NCBI GenBank assembly: GCA_008477525.1
Contig: SPDT01000004.1
Span: 3,906,001 to 3,970,000, forward strand
DNA length: 64,000 nt
Source: Hypomyces perniciosus
Lineage: Eukaryota > Ascomycota > Sordariomycetes > Hypocreales > Hypocreaceae
Direction of reading: 5' to 3'
In this document: positions 47,774 to 60,100 of the stretch, one piece after another
Layout: each line of letters starts with the position of its first letter
How positions within the stretch are numbered: position 1 is the first letter of the stretch
Made by a program: the position numbers and the translations under genes
Notes under the pieces: generated by a model
Database searches by the model: none
Told to the model about the DNA's origin: nothing
What the model saw: only the letters and a program-made list of their open reading frames with translations

Positions 47774-49240
47774 ATGGACAGTGCCAGGACTGAGTCTCTT
47801 GTTGATTCGGACAGTTCTTGTCCAGAGTCTGTGGCTCATCAACAAGATGATGAGGTTAATGAACTGGTCCTGGGAAAGGACCCCTGGGTTATCGCAAACG
47901 AGCATAACCTTAATAGCGCGGGCATGTATTGGCTTCCTGACGAATTAGGTGTGAAGATCATGGGCCATCTTTCGCCCCCAGATCTATACACTCTTCAAAA
48001 ATCTTGCCGTATGTTTAATCGACTCTTCCAAGGCCCGGAATACGACAGACTTCGGATGCAGCCTTTTATGGATGATCCAGCCATGTATACTTGGCTATAC
48101 CCAAGATTTGAGCAGTATGGAGTGTCGGCATCTAATCTCAGCTTCCTTGAGCAGCGTGAAGTCGAAGCCATCTTACGGATGGATTCACTCTGTCAGCCAT
48201 GCCGGATTGCGACGCGGAATAGGGAGCGCTTCTTCAAGGATATGGGCCAACCCATGTATTGTGGTGGCTGCAAGCAATATCACCCTGAGATCCTGTTTTC
48301 GCCTACGCAGAAATTGGTTCCCGCGATGCTCAGAGTCTGCATCGGGAGAGAGGGATATGTTCGTATTTGCGAGCATAAGGCGATAACCTGGTCAGACATT
48401 GAACAGCTTAAAAGCCAACCACAAGTTCCCGGTGAGTTGGGTATCAAGACGATCCGCTGCCACCACAGCTCTCACAATTTTTCGCGGGAGCTTCCACAGG
48501 AGATGGGCAGATTCTTCACGAGCAAATTGCCCTCTGCGGACTTGACACGTGTGTCGTCAAGCGAAAGAATATGCATCAGCCTCACATGGCTGATTGACCT
48601 GGAGCAAGCGAAGAAGGACACGCCAAACGCGACACTTCATGACTTGCAGAGGAAGTTGAGGCTCGGCCAAGTCACCACGGGGGTCAAAGTCTGTCCTCAT
48701 GAATCACTCAGCGACGCCAGATTCATGAACACTGTCGACCCAAGTCGGCATGACAGTGTTCTACGGACCCTCTCTACTCCCCATAGTACATCGCAATGTC
48801 CGTATCGGGACTGGAGTGCCCCCTGTTGTGGGTGCCGGCTACATGGTCAGACAAGTTTCCCGTCCGATCCCCTACAACAAGCTCGACGTCCTCTTACCCA
48901 CTGCTCCAAATGTGTAACGTGTCAAACACAATATATATGGGAGCAACTGGACGGCATGGCAACACTCGGCCGAAAGACTGGGCAAGTGGTTGAAAATCCG
49001 CGTGATTTCAACTGGATCAGTTTGATGGACCTGGACTCATATAGCCTTGAAGAACCAGGAAACCGTCACTTGCTCTGGTGCTACGATCCGGCCTGCGCCA
49101 CGTCGATGCGATGGAGGAAAATGTCGGCTCTGGAAAAAGCGACCATGCAATACGAATTGATGTCGGATCCCTCATTATTGGCGCAGTGGCTCGCTTCCGC
49201 CAGACCGAGACACAATAGATTCTTATCTTTCGGCATCTAG
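47774..49240 (+). CDS. F-box protein with cysteine clusters
   Basis: 488 residues in a single exon from the ATG at 47774 (ACCATGGACAG). The open frame extends upstream only with a non-ATG start. Residues 53-86 (LPDELGVKIMGHLSPPDLYT, then CRMFNRLF) form an F-box, the Skp1-binding module of SCF ubiquitin ligases. Downstream, C-x2-C pairs at about 138-141 and 162-165 (CQPC, CGGC) surround a HPEILFS segment. Next come RVCIGREGYVRICEHK and a WSDIE segment, a pattern common in an expanded Pezizomycotina F-box family. A second cysteine group lies near residues 355-395. No leucine-rich repeats or WD repeats are seen, so the substrate is unknown. The protein probably acts in cytosol or nucleus. Confidence 0.8.
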   Translation: MDSARTESLVDSDSSCPESVAHQQDDEVNELVLGKDPWVIANEHNLNSAGMYWLPDELGVKIMGHLSPPDLYTLQKSCRMFNRLFQGPEYDRLRMQPFMDDPAMYTWLYPRFEQYGVSASNLSFLEQREVEAILRMDSLCQPCRIATRNRERFFKDMGQPMYCGGCKQYHPEILFSPTQKLVPAMLRVCIGREGYVRICEHKAITWSDIEQLKSQPQVPGELGIKTIRCHHSSHNFSRELPQEMGRFFTSKLPSADLTRVSSSERICISLTWLIDLEQAKKDTPNATLHDLQRKLRLGQVTTGVKVCPHESLSDARFMNTVDPSRHDSVLRTLSTPHSTSQCPYRDWSAPCCGCRLHGQTSFPSDPLQQARRPLTHCSKCVTCQTQYIWEQLDGMATLGRKTGQVVENPRDFNWISLMDLDSYSLEEPGNRHLLWCYDPACATSMRWRKMSALEKATMQYELMSDPSLLAQWLASARPRHNRFLSFGI

Positions 49241-50384
49241 GATGAGCCCACGTCTCATATGGGCATCCACATTGGGTCTATTCCGGAGTTGAGACGCTCG
49301 TCTGGTGATTGGGTTTGACCTTGCTCCCTTCAGGTTTCTGGCCAGCTATGATGCCTTACATGCCGGCCACGATGGCATGTTTGACACTGGATCCGTCATC
49401 CATATTCCTGCAATAGCCGCACCACGGCAAGGAAACCGGCTCATATATCCCCTTACTAACGGCATATGATGGTAGTATGAGGCACGTTGCTTAGTTCGCC
49501 TAAATCACCTCATGCTCATGACCAGTGGGGCGATCGAGTACAAGCTTTTCCCATATGTACGACCACTCGTACTGCAGCTTGGCTGAAAACGTGGGCATCA
49601 AGACATGTTACTGGCTAGATCAGGGCCAAAACCAGCCACTCTCTCCTGTTCCTGCGTCTGACCATCATCACCATTGGACTCATCACGATCAATAAGGTGG
49701 GCTTCGGCTCAAGAATCTTTAACCCGTCAGTTACCGGCGGCGTCAATGTCCCCCCTGATGAGTCAGGAGAAATTGCTGGAACCTGAACTGAGCCACATGT
49801 GATCCAGAGCGCATCATATGATTGGATCTATTAATAAAACGTACGGGAAAAATATTTACGAGCCGCAGACTTTTGTCCATGGCTATGATCGGGATTCGGT
49901 AAGCGGGCCATCGGGAGTGGACCGGGCCCCACTCGGCCGAAAAGACGGATTAGCCGGACCCTCCGACTCCATTGTGGCGGCCCAAAGAGCAGGGATAAGG
50001 CAAAGAACTTTTTTAAATGGAAAAATTTTTTGCTCGTCACGAACGGCACTCCGTGGGCCAGGGGTGGGAAACAAGGGAAATGAGGAAATGAGTGGAAACG
50101 TGGTGAAGCTCGTCTGGAAATCAACGGCATCGTGAAGTTTTTGCAAGGCAAGGACGAAAAAGTACGTATTTTGTGCGTGGATTGTGTATACTATGTAAAG
50201 ACGGCTTGAGAATGCCTTGAGGAAGTTCGGGAAGCTCGTTACTATTTAGATTAGAACAGTTTTACTCAATATAATCACCACTTACACACCAAAACAACCA
50301 TCTGCTTCACAAGCCTTCAATCAACCACTCCAACCAGAAATACAACTACACCCTCAAACAAATAACGTCAAACCAACCTTCAAA
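49241..50384. other. Intergenic DNA; CA-rich leader before the 59-residue gene
   Basis: No gene recognised. From about 50270 to 50384 the plus strand is CA/CAAC-rich and G-poor, as in leaders of well expressed fungal genes, supporting transcription of the small frame at 50385. Confidence 0.5.
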
Positions 50385-50564
50385 ATGTTCTTCGACGACC
50401 TCATGCTCATCCGCGCCTGCCTCAAGGTCAAGGACAACAAGAGCAGCATCTCTTCTTCCACTGCATCCACTCCCGACAACGCCAGCCTGGCCAGCAAGAA
50501 GCTCCAGTCTTTCCGCCCCTTGGCCAAGACTGCGAACTGCGGAAATCTGCCTCGCGTGGCATGA
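50385..50564 (+). CDS. 59-residue small protein
   Basis: The frame begins with ATG at 50385 (CAAAATGTTC) and ends with TGA at 50562-50564. It starts MFFDDLMLIRACLKVKDNK, continues with a Ser/Thr/Ala-rich middle, and ends with a basic SKKLQSFRPLAKTANCG segment. There is no signal peptide; the first 14 residues are amphipathic. Support comes from the long CA-rich, G-poor leader immediately upstream, codon use with C-ending third positions (CTC, AAG, GCC, AAC), and the absence of a competing frame with better features. The opposite strand is also open in several frames, but these lack starts in good context. I do not recognise the protein. It could be a small stress or regulatory protein. Confidence 0.5.
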   Translation: MFFDDLMLIRACLKVKDNKSSISSSTASTPDNASLASKKLQSFRPLAKTANCGNLPRVA

Positions 50565-51007
50565 GCAGCTTCCGCACCCATTTGTTGACCTTTCCGATAC
50601 TGCTGCACAAGGACAAGGGTCATAAATACACAAAAGGAATTCCTGGAGGATGGATCACGGTTTACAACTTGGGAGAGGGGGTTAAACAAAAGTTCTTGAT
50701 TTGGATTGGGTTTAGTGGGGAGTCTAAAAAGTTTTGGGGGATATAGAAAAAGTTCTTTGGGGATTTGCATATACCTATTTGATTGACAAGCCAAAAAGGG
50801 GTTGGAATAGATTAGATGTCAAGGGGTGGACTATTGAGAAGCATGCCTAATAAATAATCATCTCTCTCATAGATAAATACGTTGACAGAACCTATTAGAT
50901 CAAGTAATCCATAGCTGCTATTTACTCTTGAAGTCTATATGCCAACCCTGGTATATCCGTCCCATACATCTATAACGCCTCATTAACATACATACCTTTC
51001 AACATCC
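50565..51007. other. Short convergent intergenic region
   Basis: Around 440 AT-richer bases between two converging genes, presumably their 3' untranslated regions. Nothing else seen. Confidence 0.5.
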
Positions 51008-52435
51008 TCAAAAAAGCACGCTCCTCTTCTTCTGCATCTTTTTCCTCTTATCCTCTTCAGTTTTATTCCCATTCCCAAAGAAATTACTCACACTAGCCGC
51101 AGCCCCTGAAGGGCCCGCATAAGGACTCGACGTGAAGACCCCCAGCGGATTTCCAAACTTCTTACGTCCGTTATTGTGTGGGGTTGCTTGCTGGGGAATT
51201 GTGTCCATTCGACTGGGAGGCCCTACACTGTTTGGCCTTGGGGGCGGAGCATACCGCCCTGGACTTAGGGCTCCGGACATGCTCGGGACGTTTGTTCCTC
51301 GTCTTGGAGGGAGCGCTGGAGAGGAAGAGCTTGGAGCCTGAACCCCATATTGTCTCCGTAGTCGCTCTGTCTCCGCGTCGATCTCGGTTTGTCTCTGTCG
51401 TCGTCGATTCTCCTCCTCGCGCTCGAGCATCCTGCGTGTCCTCTCCTCCTCTTCGCGAGCAAGACGTTCACGGTGTTGTCGCTCTTCTTCTGCGACCATT
51501 GCCTGTAGCCTCCTAGTCTCAGCATCGATCTCAGCCTGTTTGGCTGCAGCGACTGGCGACTGTCCTGACGATGTCGCAGGCACATCACCCAAACCACCTG
51601 ATACAAACGCCAGGTCAGGTCTTTGTCCCGTTGGTCGCGAGCCCCTTCTGTTTCCATTCGTAGCAGTTGCTGGTGGTGACCCAGTGACGTTGAAGACATC
51701 CTGCCGAGGAGCCAAGTACAAATCTCGCACCACGACTGCGCTCAGCAGCAGTACTACCTCGAGACCTTTCCGATCCTCGACTTCAACGCGAGCCATGTTC
51801 GGCTCATAGATGCTGACCATGCCCTCATTCTTCCCGCTCCGGTACATGGCCACCGTGATGTCTGGCTCTTTGCTCTTCTTGCCCCCCACACTCCTCCCCG
51901 ACATAAAGCACGTCATGTCTTTACTCAAGCGACCATCGCGCTTCCAGTGAAAGACTATCTTTGGGGTGAGGTCGGCGACTTGGTTCCCGCCCGTCTCTTG
52001 ATCGAGCCTGCTCGCGCTGGGGATCTTGAAGCTGCGCTCGGGGATTTCGAAGCTCCATGAATCAGATCGGTTCCAGCCCCCCTGGTGGCGCTTGACTACT
52101 ATGTCTTGATCGGGATTGTACAGCAGGACGGGAAAGGAGTCGGGCGTGAGTGGTACAGCGGCTGCGGCTGCGCCATTTTGAGCGCGTATCTCAGCAGCCG
52201 AGAGGGTCGGCTGGGTCCATTCGGGCTTTACCAGGACCTCGCCGTAGATGACGGAGCGGTTGTAAGCGTCAAAGAGAGCGAGCGCATATTGGTTCTTCGA
52301 GGTAGAAGGCGACGGGCGTTTCAGGCGGTACTCGGGCGCAGGATCGGAGCCGTTGGAAGTGAAATAAAGGATGGAGTTGAGGGGATCGTCGGCCGAAGGC
52401 TGGAAGCGATACGTCGGGAAGTTCTCGTCGAGCAT
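51008..52435 (-). CDS. Coiled-coil protein of unknown function
   Basis: 475 residues from the ATG at 52435 (MLDENFPTYRFQPS). The frame is open 24 codons further upstream without an ATG, and a splice-acceptor-like TTCTTTCAG lies there, so a leader intron is possible. Residues 1 to about 235 are globular with mixed beta character (TYRFQPSADDPLNSILYF, KIVFHWKRDGRLSKDMTCFM, NMARVEVEDRKGLEVVLLLS), then a Gly/Pro/Ser-rich stretch. A highly charged coiled coil at about 296-362 is full of Glu, Arg and Gln and contains two EIDAET.RL segments. The C-terminus is Pro/Ser-rich and ends with a basic KKMQKKRSVLF tail. There is no signal peptide or membrane segment. The architecture resembles conserved filamentous-fungal proteins of no known role. 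A cytosolic or nuclear scaffold is a guess. Confidence 0.75.
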   Translation of the reverse strand: MLDENFPTYRFQPSADDPLNSILYFTSNGSDPAPEYRLKRPSPSTSKNQYALALFDAYNRSVIYGEVLVKPEWTQPTLSAAEIRAQNGAAAAAVPLTPDSFPVLLYNPDQDIVVKRHQGGWNRSDSWSFEIPERSFKIPSASRLDQETGGNQVADLTPKIVFHWKRDGRLSKDMTCFMSGRSVGGKKSKEPDITVAMYRSGKNEGMVSIYEPNMARVEVEDRKGLEVVLLLSAVVVRDLYLAPRQDVFNVTGSPPATATNGNRRGSRPTGQRPDLAFVSGGLGDVPATSSGQSPVAAAKQAEIDAETRRLQAMVAEEERQHRERLAREEEERTRRMLEREEENRRRQRQTEIDAETERLRRQYGVQAPSSSSPALPPRRGTNVPSMSGALSPGRYAPPPRPNSVGPPSRMDTIPQQATPHNNGRKKFGNPLGVFTSSPYAGPSGAAASVSNFFGNGNKTEEDKRKKMQKKRSVLF

Positions 52436-53554
52436 GATCGGCGCTGAAGTATCTTCGCAGGAGGTATTATAACTGATCTGAAAGAACCAAGACGACTCTC
52501 GTTTCACTGCTGGTGGAGAGAAACAGGGCCCTCATGACATGGCACGCATGGCATGGCCAGCCTTGGCGGAGGGGTCACGCAGCTGACTATTGAGGCTGAG
52601 GTGTGATGATGCGGATAGGAATATCTGGACTGAAAGAGTGCGCCGATTTTTTTGATATTCAAGTTCACCTCTTCACGAAAGAATATAGAATAAGTCATAA
52701 ACTGAAGAGAGAGGCGACAATGGCATATGAAGCTGAGAAAACGAAAGTCCTATTATGTTCGGAGTACGGAGTATGGCTTGCTGTCAACGTCATGGCCCTA
52801 GGAAGAACAGCGACTGCGCCACAGCCGCGCAACATTCTCGATGTTATTGGTTGGCTGCCGCGTCAGCCCCATTTTGAGCATGGGCTGTGCCTGATTCTGC
52901 CTAACAGCTCTCGAGTCCTGCATATCGAAACTGAGATTATCCGACACGCAATCCATCAAGTGAATCATTACGGAATACGTACCGATGCATGTCCATCGTC
53001 TTCTTATTGAATGATTAAATATATATCAGGCGACTTAACATTAACATATTTATATCAGGTAATGCAAAAGTCATTTCTATGAATAACCTCTGTCCACTCC
53101 GTGTTTATGCTACCGCTTGCCTTGTTAATTGGCCTTTGTCATCTTCAGCCCGGGCGCTTAATACAAAGACAGCCGGTCCCGGCCCCACAGCTCCGGCTCT
53201 GTTGCGCTTTCATACCCAGTCCTTTCAACTCTCATCAATCAGGCGCCTCTGATGAAACAGGCGATAAGGAAATAAATGCATGAAACAGGACTGAATCGAC
53301 CCTTGCGCCCCCGCCATGTCGCATGCCCACCATGTTCAAAAATCCTGCTTTTGACAGACCTTTGGCATACTTAATTATATATGATCTGCGTTCAGTATCG
53401 TCATCAGAATTCATTCATCAACGTGTTTGCGACGTCATGATATTCGTTGTTTAATCTGCTGAGTGAAACAGCTCGCTCCATTTTGGGCCCATCACCACTC
53501 GGTCGCCTGCATGCAACTTCACTTACACGCCCAAACATATACCTACAAACCACC
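52436..53554. other. Divergent intergenic region
   Basis: About 1.1 kb between the coiled-coil gene (minus) and the CAP gene (plus). The open frame at 52603-53010 lacks recognisable features and overlaps the promoter side of the minus-strand gene; not called. GGAGTACGGAGTAT lies at 52761-52774. Confidence 0.5.
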
Positions 53555-54133
53555 ATGAAATCAATACTCTTAGACCTCCTCCTCGCCATTTCTTTCTTCA
53601 CATCTCTCTCAACTGCCGCCGTCGTCGTCGTCACCGTCACCGCACCCCCATCCATCCCCTCAAACGAGCCCTCCTATTCCAAAACCTCTCTCTTCACCTC
53701 CGCCGTTCTCAACAGCACCAACTTCTACCGCCGCGAGCACAACGCCACCTCCGTCCGGTGGAACAAAACCCTAGCTTCCTTCGCATCCTCTTACCTCGCC
53801 TCCTCCAACTGCAACTTCGCCCATTCAGGCGGTCCCTACGGCGAGAACCTCGCCATCGGGTACGCCAACGCCACCGCAGGCGTCGAAGCGTGGGGCAACG
53901 AGCGCAAAAAGTACAGCTTCGATGATCCCAAGTTTACGCATGACACGGGCCATTTCACGCAGTTGGTGTGGAAGAGCACGAAGGATGTGGGATGTGGACG
54001 GAGGTTATGCGGGACGAGAGGGTGGTATCTTGCTTGTGAGTATTGGCCGAGGGGAAATGTGGGTAGGCAGTATAGGCAGCAAGTGGATAGACAGGTTAGT
54101 GAGGCGGCGACTTTGACACGAGCAAATATCTAG
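53555..54133 (+). CDS. Secreted CAP-superfamily (SCP/PR-1-like) protein
   Basis: 192 residues from the ATG at 53555 (CACCATGAAA). The frame is open further upstream, but the signal peptide starts here. Residues 1-21 are the signal peptide (MKSILLDLLLAISFFTSLST). The CAP domain runs from about 46 to 172, with the expected metal/cavity residues: His62 (REHN), Glu97 (YGENLA), Glu111 (GVEAW) and His133. It has the CAP1 signature GHFTQLVWKSTK at 132-143 and the CAP2 signature YLACEYWPRGN at 158-168. Cysteines at 86, 147, 152 and 161 can form two disulfides. NxT/S sites occur in the N-terminal half. Fungal CAP proteins (yeast Pry family) bind and export sterols or act at host interfaces; which applies here is unknown. 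The gene is compact and intronless. Confidence 0.92.
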   Translation: MKSILLDLLLAISFFTSLSTAAVVVVTVTAPPSIPSNEPSYSKTSLFTSAVLNSTNFYRREHNATSVRWNKTLASFASSYLASSNCNFAHSGGPYGENLAIGYANATAGVEAWGNERKKYSFDDPKFTHDTGHFTQLVWKSTKDVGCGRRLCGTRGWYLACEYWPRGNVGRQYRQQVDRQVSEAATLTRANI

Positions 54134-57100
54134 ACGGTTATGATAGTTTGGTTAGCGTTTGTTTTGTTTTGGATATAGTAGGCGTAACGCTAGCATTAGG
54201 CTAGAGGCAAGGTACTGAATAGTCGTTCTCATTCTTCTTTCTTATGTTAGAATAAAGTGTACAAAATGTCTAGCAACAACTACCGTATAATGAATCCCTA
54301 TGTTATTCGAGTAAGAATATGAATCATCTCCTCCGAAGTAAGGGAACTAAGACGGAATAGTTTTAGACATTGTGATTATAAAAGTCATGAGTTATAACCT
54401 CATTCAGGTAGGAATAGATTCCAGCTGGACACGGGCTCTGAGAAAGCTCCCAGGCACTCACTCTTCAGGTCTTCTCCGAACTTGATGACCTAGAAAACAT
54501 GGCTATTACCCTGCCATTTGCCTTCCATCGAGGCTCTGCTTTCTACATCTGGATACTATTTCGTTCATATCACCTGGTCTTGCATCGACAGTTATATGCC
54601 TCGACTGATACCGTCTCCAAGGCCATGACGGAACATCAAAGCACAGAGTGTTAGGTGGGCAGCCTTCGCCGCCGGCAAAAGTCAAACCAGCAGTGACAAT
54701 CTCACAATCACTCTCAACAAAATATGTGAATGAGCCACGATGCTACATAGGGAAACAATCCAAACAACCGATCGTCCAATGCTCCATGCCAAATAGCACA
54801 TATGTCACCCCTAAGAGCGTGTATAAGTTATAGTCCTTGTGTACACAGCCGATGCAGAGGCATAAGATGAGAGTGAACCATGAGGAGCATCTCGACTGGT
54901 CGCTATTCGAGCACGAGAAGCCGGTTTCTAGCAAGTCCAACAAAAATGTGCCGATGGGATGGATGGCCCACCTTCAATGGCATCAGCAGATGCGACTGCT
55001 CCATAGACAAGGATGGCGTACGAGAGCGGGAAAAGAGCACAGCCGCGACAGACGAATTCAGGAAGTGACAAATTTCACAGTGTAACGACGAGACTCTCTC
55101 ACATGGGCAAAGGTGCGGTTTGTTCCAATGGCAGACGGCAGTGCAGGGAGGGAGCGCGTTTTGATTTGCAATTGTTCAACCAATGCATGCTTTGCGACGA
55201 TAAGCAAATGGCATGACCTTGGGGGTTACATTTGAGATCGTGCAATATCATCTGTCTATGGTTTGCTTTCATCCTTCATGTGATTGGCCATTAGCAGAGC
55301 CCTCAATATTGTAGTAATGAAGCTTGACCATATACTTAATGAATCGCGATTGTCTCGAACGCAAGCTGTCAATTGGCGCGAATATTGGTGTTGTTCGCCC
55401 AACGTGTTCCAGTGATAGCGGTGCTGGGCAGCGATGCTCGCAACCTGCAGCGAACCACATGGAAATGCCTCAGCACGCGCCTCCTATTCTTGCCTGTGGA
55501 TGGACGTCACTTCAGCCAAGCCGCCCAAGCGCTCGAGATCAGGCTTCGATAGGCCAAGAGACGTGCATGCGCATGTATGTATCTCGCATTGGGTACTATA
55601 CATAACGAGCGCCAGCAACGCCCAACGCGCATTCACAGCAAAAACTGATATATCAGTTCCTTGCCTCGGGTCCCGCATCTGCCGCGAACCACAAGGGCGG
55701 GCTTCCTATTAAGCCCGAAGTGTGAGTGGGGCTCCCGGAGGCCTAGGCCTTGTCGCCGGTCCCTCCGATGTTTCCTGAGATGGGTCTTGAGAGCCTCTTA
55801 TCTAGGTAAGAGTATGGAGTACTAATAGTAACCGCACGAAGCAGTCCCTGTACTCCTTTCGAAGCGGAGACAGAGGCATGATAGAACTGTAATGCGGCAA
55901 TGACCGGCCCCAAGAGCTAACACAGCCATTGCCAGCTAATCGCAAGCCGTTGCGGCACGTTTTCTTCAAACGAGAGACGGTTCCCACCACCTTTCGGTAG
56001 CCGCGGCCGAGCACGTGGGGCTCACAAATCATGTACTTTGAAGCCTGCACAGCATCTTCCCAAGCCCTCAAAATTGTGCGGTTGACTAGTATTGCACTGG
56101 TTCATGCAGCCGCCCGTCGATGGGCGAATGAGGCGATGGCTTGTGACGCCAAGGAAAATGCGAGAGGTGGGCCATATCGTCTTTTGGGGTTGGGGAATTC
56201 AATAACAGCTGTGTTCCATGATGGTGTTCTCGTTGAGTGTGCTGCGTCAGCATTCATACGAGTTCATCGACAAATTGACTCGCTGACTCGCTGACTCGGT
56301 AGCTTGAAACTGTAAACTGTATCAACTCGCGTTCGCATTCGAAACTCAAACTTCGCTTGAAAGCACGGTACCAAACTACTATGCCGAGGCACCCGTTGTC
56401 CTGTGCACCAAGGGCAAAGGCTGCCCTTGGTTGACAATGTCGTGCTCAAGCTGGGAATAGGCACTGGGTAGTGATGCCTGTGGTTTGGTATCACTACTTC
56501 GGCGTCATTTATCTGTACACCCTATGAGTGAGTGGTTTAAAACCCACCAGCCTGCTGTGCTCCTAGGTAGAAGCGGGATGTTTAGTATACCGATACAGAA
56601 AAGTCATGATGAGGAGGATCGGAGTTAGCTCACCAGTCCATTGCGAGGGGGAAGCGCCATCGTATAGCCACACTACGTATTAGCATCCAGAGTCGTTGAA
56701 GCGTCATCTAGGAAACGGACACGGAGACCATAGCCAATCGAAACCAGCATTAGAGTGGCCATTTTCCCGTGGCCGTGGAGTCGAAGGCTAAAAGAATCTG
56801 GGGAAACCAGGGGTGGGATAATGGTGTGCGCCATCACGGACCGCCCAAGGGTCCTGGTCATCAGGAAAATGACTTCTCTCCTGAACTTAAGAATCTGGGG
56901 GGATTTCTTCTGTCTTGGCCAGGTCCCACTACGCAGAATTGGGGTAGCCGAGGGGCAGCATATTAGTATTGGGGTTTTGGGGTCGTGTACGGAGTACTAA
57001 ATACGGGGGATGTACACAGGAAAATCAGATACTGTGCGAGCTCCGGCTCCGACAAAGCTCCATCTCTCATCAGATGATGAACCAACAGAAGAACTGGTGG

Positions 57101-60100
57101 CTCGAAACAGCCAAGCGTCTGGATGGTGGACAGCTGCAGGTGCCACAACAGACTGTATGTAGTAATGAGATGAGAGACATGGATCCAGAGTGCTAATAAA
57201 CGTGCTGTCTGCCGTTACACACAGCCCGGAGGCAACCAGGCCACTGGCCCGCCGTGACTCAAATGCTTCTTCTCTGGGCTGTTGGCCGCATATCGGTCAA
57301 TCAACCTGCAGACAAAGGAGCGAATGACGAGCGACCAAGCCGACCAGCATCATGCCCCCCAGTCACTCTAGCCTGTATGAAGCTGTGGGCCCTGGAACTC
57401 TTGTGCACCTGACCTTCCTGTAAGAATGGGCCCAGGACAACCTCTTGGAGTGGTCCTCATGTATGTATATGCACATACTGTCGCTCAAGCGAGGTGTGAT
57501 TGTCGATACATGAAGCAGGATGGCTGAGAGGGATAGCCAAACAGCAGAACAGTTCATTTGAACTAGGCAAAACGTCCAGGAGACAGCTTGTGCTTTGGAT
57601 TATGGACTGTTGGTACTATCGTGGCGGCTAGGACAAGGAGTTAGTAATGAGAAACGTTTCAGATATAAGCAACGGGACCAAATCCGCACAGAGATGGCTG
57701 ATTTCGATCTCTGCAATGATCTTAGGATTGTCGGGCGATAGACAAAACTGGCTCGCCATGCATGACTTGTCTTCTGTGCAGAGACATGACTGCCACGCGT
57801 GGCACTGTGTGCTTGCATAGCCGTCTGTCTACATATCTGTTGTGAGACCGTGCCAATTTACACCTTCGCGGGTCACAGAGGGCCCACACTGAATTCATCT
57901 CACACTATCTGCTGTTGGTTAGGATTCGGGACATTTCGTCTCTATGAAATCAGAGGCTTGCAAAACGATTGGCAGACTCGCGGCTTCGTGCAGAGGGCTG
58001 GGAATAATATTGGTGAAAGAGGTGCTGGTGCTTCATGCCTGTGAACGGGACGTGCCGACAGTGGCGCCAAGCAACGGGCTATGCAGCGAACAGCGACGAT
58101 AGGTTCTCAAGTGTTTGATAGAAAATACTTAGACACTCCATATGCCATCCAGCTTGTGATTACGGAGCAAACTCCGGCCGAATGGCCTGGGAATGGGAGC
58201 AAAGGGAGCTAACAAGGCTTGGGTCCCCGGTTGCGGCGAGCTGAGACGAAGAACGTTAGCCACATGGAAGTCTTTGGGCTGTTGCAACAGGACATGTCCG
58301 TACTTCGTACGAGACGGCAAGACGGCTGCTTCGGCTTCGGATGGGATGATTCGTGTCAGCACAAAAATCTCGGGGCGGGCAATTAGTCAGTTCAATACTA
58401 ACGGAGTACTAATGGTTACCTGGTAATACGGAGTGCTTCATACCGCTATTGCTGAATTACTCCGGCGACGGATAACCAGCCGCCTCGTCAACAATGTTTG
58501 AGGCGGTCACTTCGGAGGCTCTTCTCGTGTTTGCTTCCATGGTCCACTGCCTGACAAAACCAGCACTATGGAAGGTGCCGCGGAAGCATTTCCGGGTATC
58601 TCGCAAAATAGCGAGAAGATGGACTGATTGCGAACAACAAATCCTAGTGTGTTGATTCACACGTCTTCGTTGATGCGTGCATTGTCTCGAGGGACGCGCT
58701 AGTGAAAGGCTGGCAGAATATAGCGCTCTAACCGACGTGAACGCCAGTGCGATTTGCTGAACAGCCAATGGCTGCGTGTCAATTGCTGGCTCCTCCTGAT
58801 TGTTCCTTTGCCCTTAGTCTAGCGTTGGCGGGTGTGATTGTCGTCGCCATGTTTTGCCCTAATAACGCTGGTGATTGCGTGTACAGTGTGGGATGGTGCG
58901 GTTGTTTGGTTGATAAATTTGCCATGAACGCAACACAATAAAACGTGCTTGTTTGCTTTGATGAAGGGGAGTGGGGACTCTGCATCTCGTACTCGTAGCT
59001 TATCGAAGTCCAGCAGCAGCTAGAATTATAAATAGTATCGCACATCGTCGTATTGTTACTAGTACTCGTAGAAGTCGACTTATCGAGTGTTGCTTGCATA
59101 AGGCCCTTGTTTGGTGGTCACAGACTGCTGTCGATCAGGAGACTGAGTGCGAGAGCATAATAATTGCGACGTCGCATTCGCAGATCGATTCCCAGAAGAA
59201 GCGTTTGTAGTAATATTTATTGGCGGAATCCGCGGAGAGGCCGGTATAATTTCTCCTGATTATGGGTTTGATCCCACTCACGAAAAGAGATGAAAGACGG
59301 TGTTTCAAGAAACATGAGGAAAGATACCTAAGGCATCGGATTGATTGACCTGTTTCCTGGGGGAGACAGTTGCTCCGTTTCCGTTCGCAGGAGGCTCTTG
59401 CCGGCCGCGAAAAGAGGACACCGCACCACACAAGTACAAAAAATCAAAATCAAAAATAGAAATAAGCTTGAATAATTCCTGCAAGCACCCGTACGAAATA
59501 CCTACTGTAATAAGTTGAACAACGCAAAATAAATATTAACGTCTTGATGAACAAAGAGTGTTGTGTTGAATTGCAGGTGTATTGTGTAGTATTTGTGAGT
59601 CAGTGAATTCCATCCTCTCACATGCCCGGTGCGGTTCGTACCATAACTGTGTTTTTGGTACCTGGTGTTATGGGGAACTGCTAGTAGTACTCGTACTTCT
59701 CGCAAGCTCAACGGCTGGCACACTGGCGCTCGCACTGTACGATCAATGGCCAGTTGCATTGTGACGCTAAGTTCAAAAGAGGCAGAGTCTGGCAGACCGT
59801 GGCGGGTCTGATCAATCAGCGTGCAGTTCGTTACAGAGCCCTGCAATCAGAATCGCAGCCTGGATGTTCGATCGACTGCTAAACAGGGCACTAGTGAGTT
59901 GAATGTACATACGTGATACTATGACGGCATGTGCCCCGTACAAGTACCCTATCGACTTTCGAGGCCTGTTTCGGATGGTTATTCATGGCCTTTCTTTGCC
60001 TGGGATGGCTCTGTATGTATATTGCTGCAGGCCTGGCTCGAAGGCATGTATGTCTGTCTGCTTAGAGGGCGGCCTGTCAACGTACGACCTGATACATCAT

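Noticed and set aside
52603..53010. 135-codon plus-strand frame
   Set aside because: No domain, overlaps the promoter side of the minus-strand coiled-coil gene.
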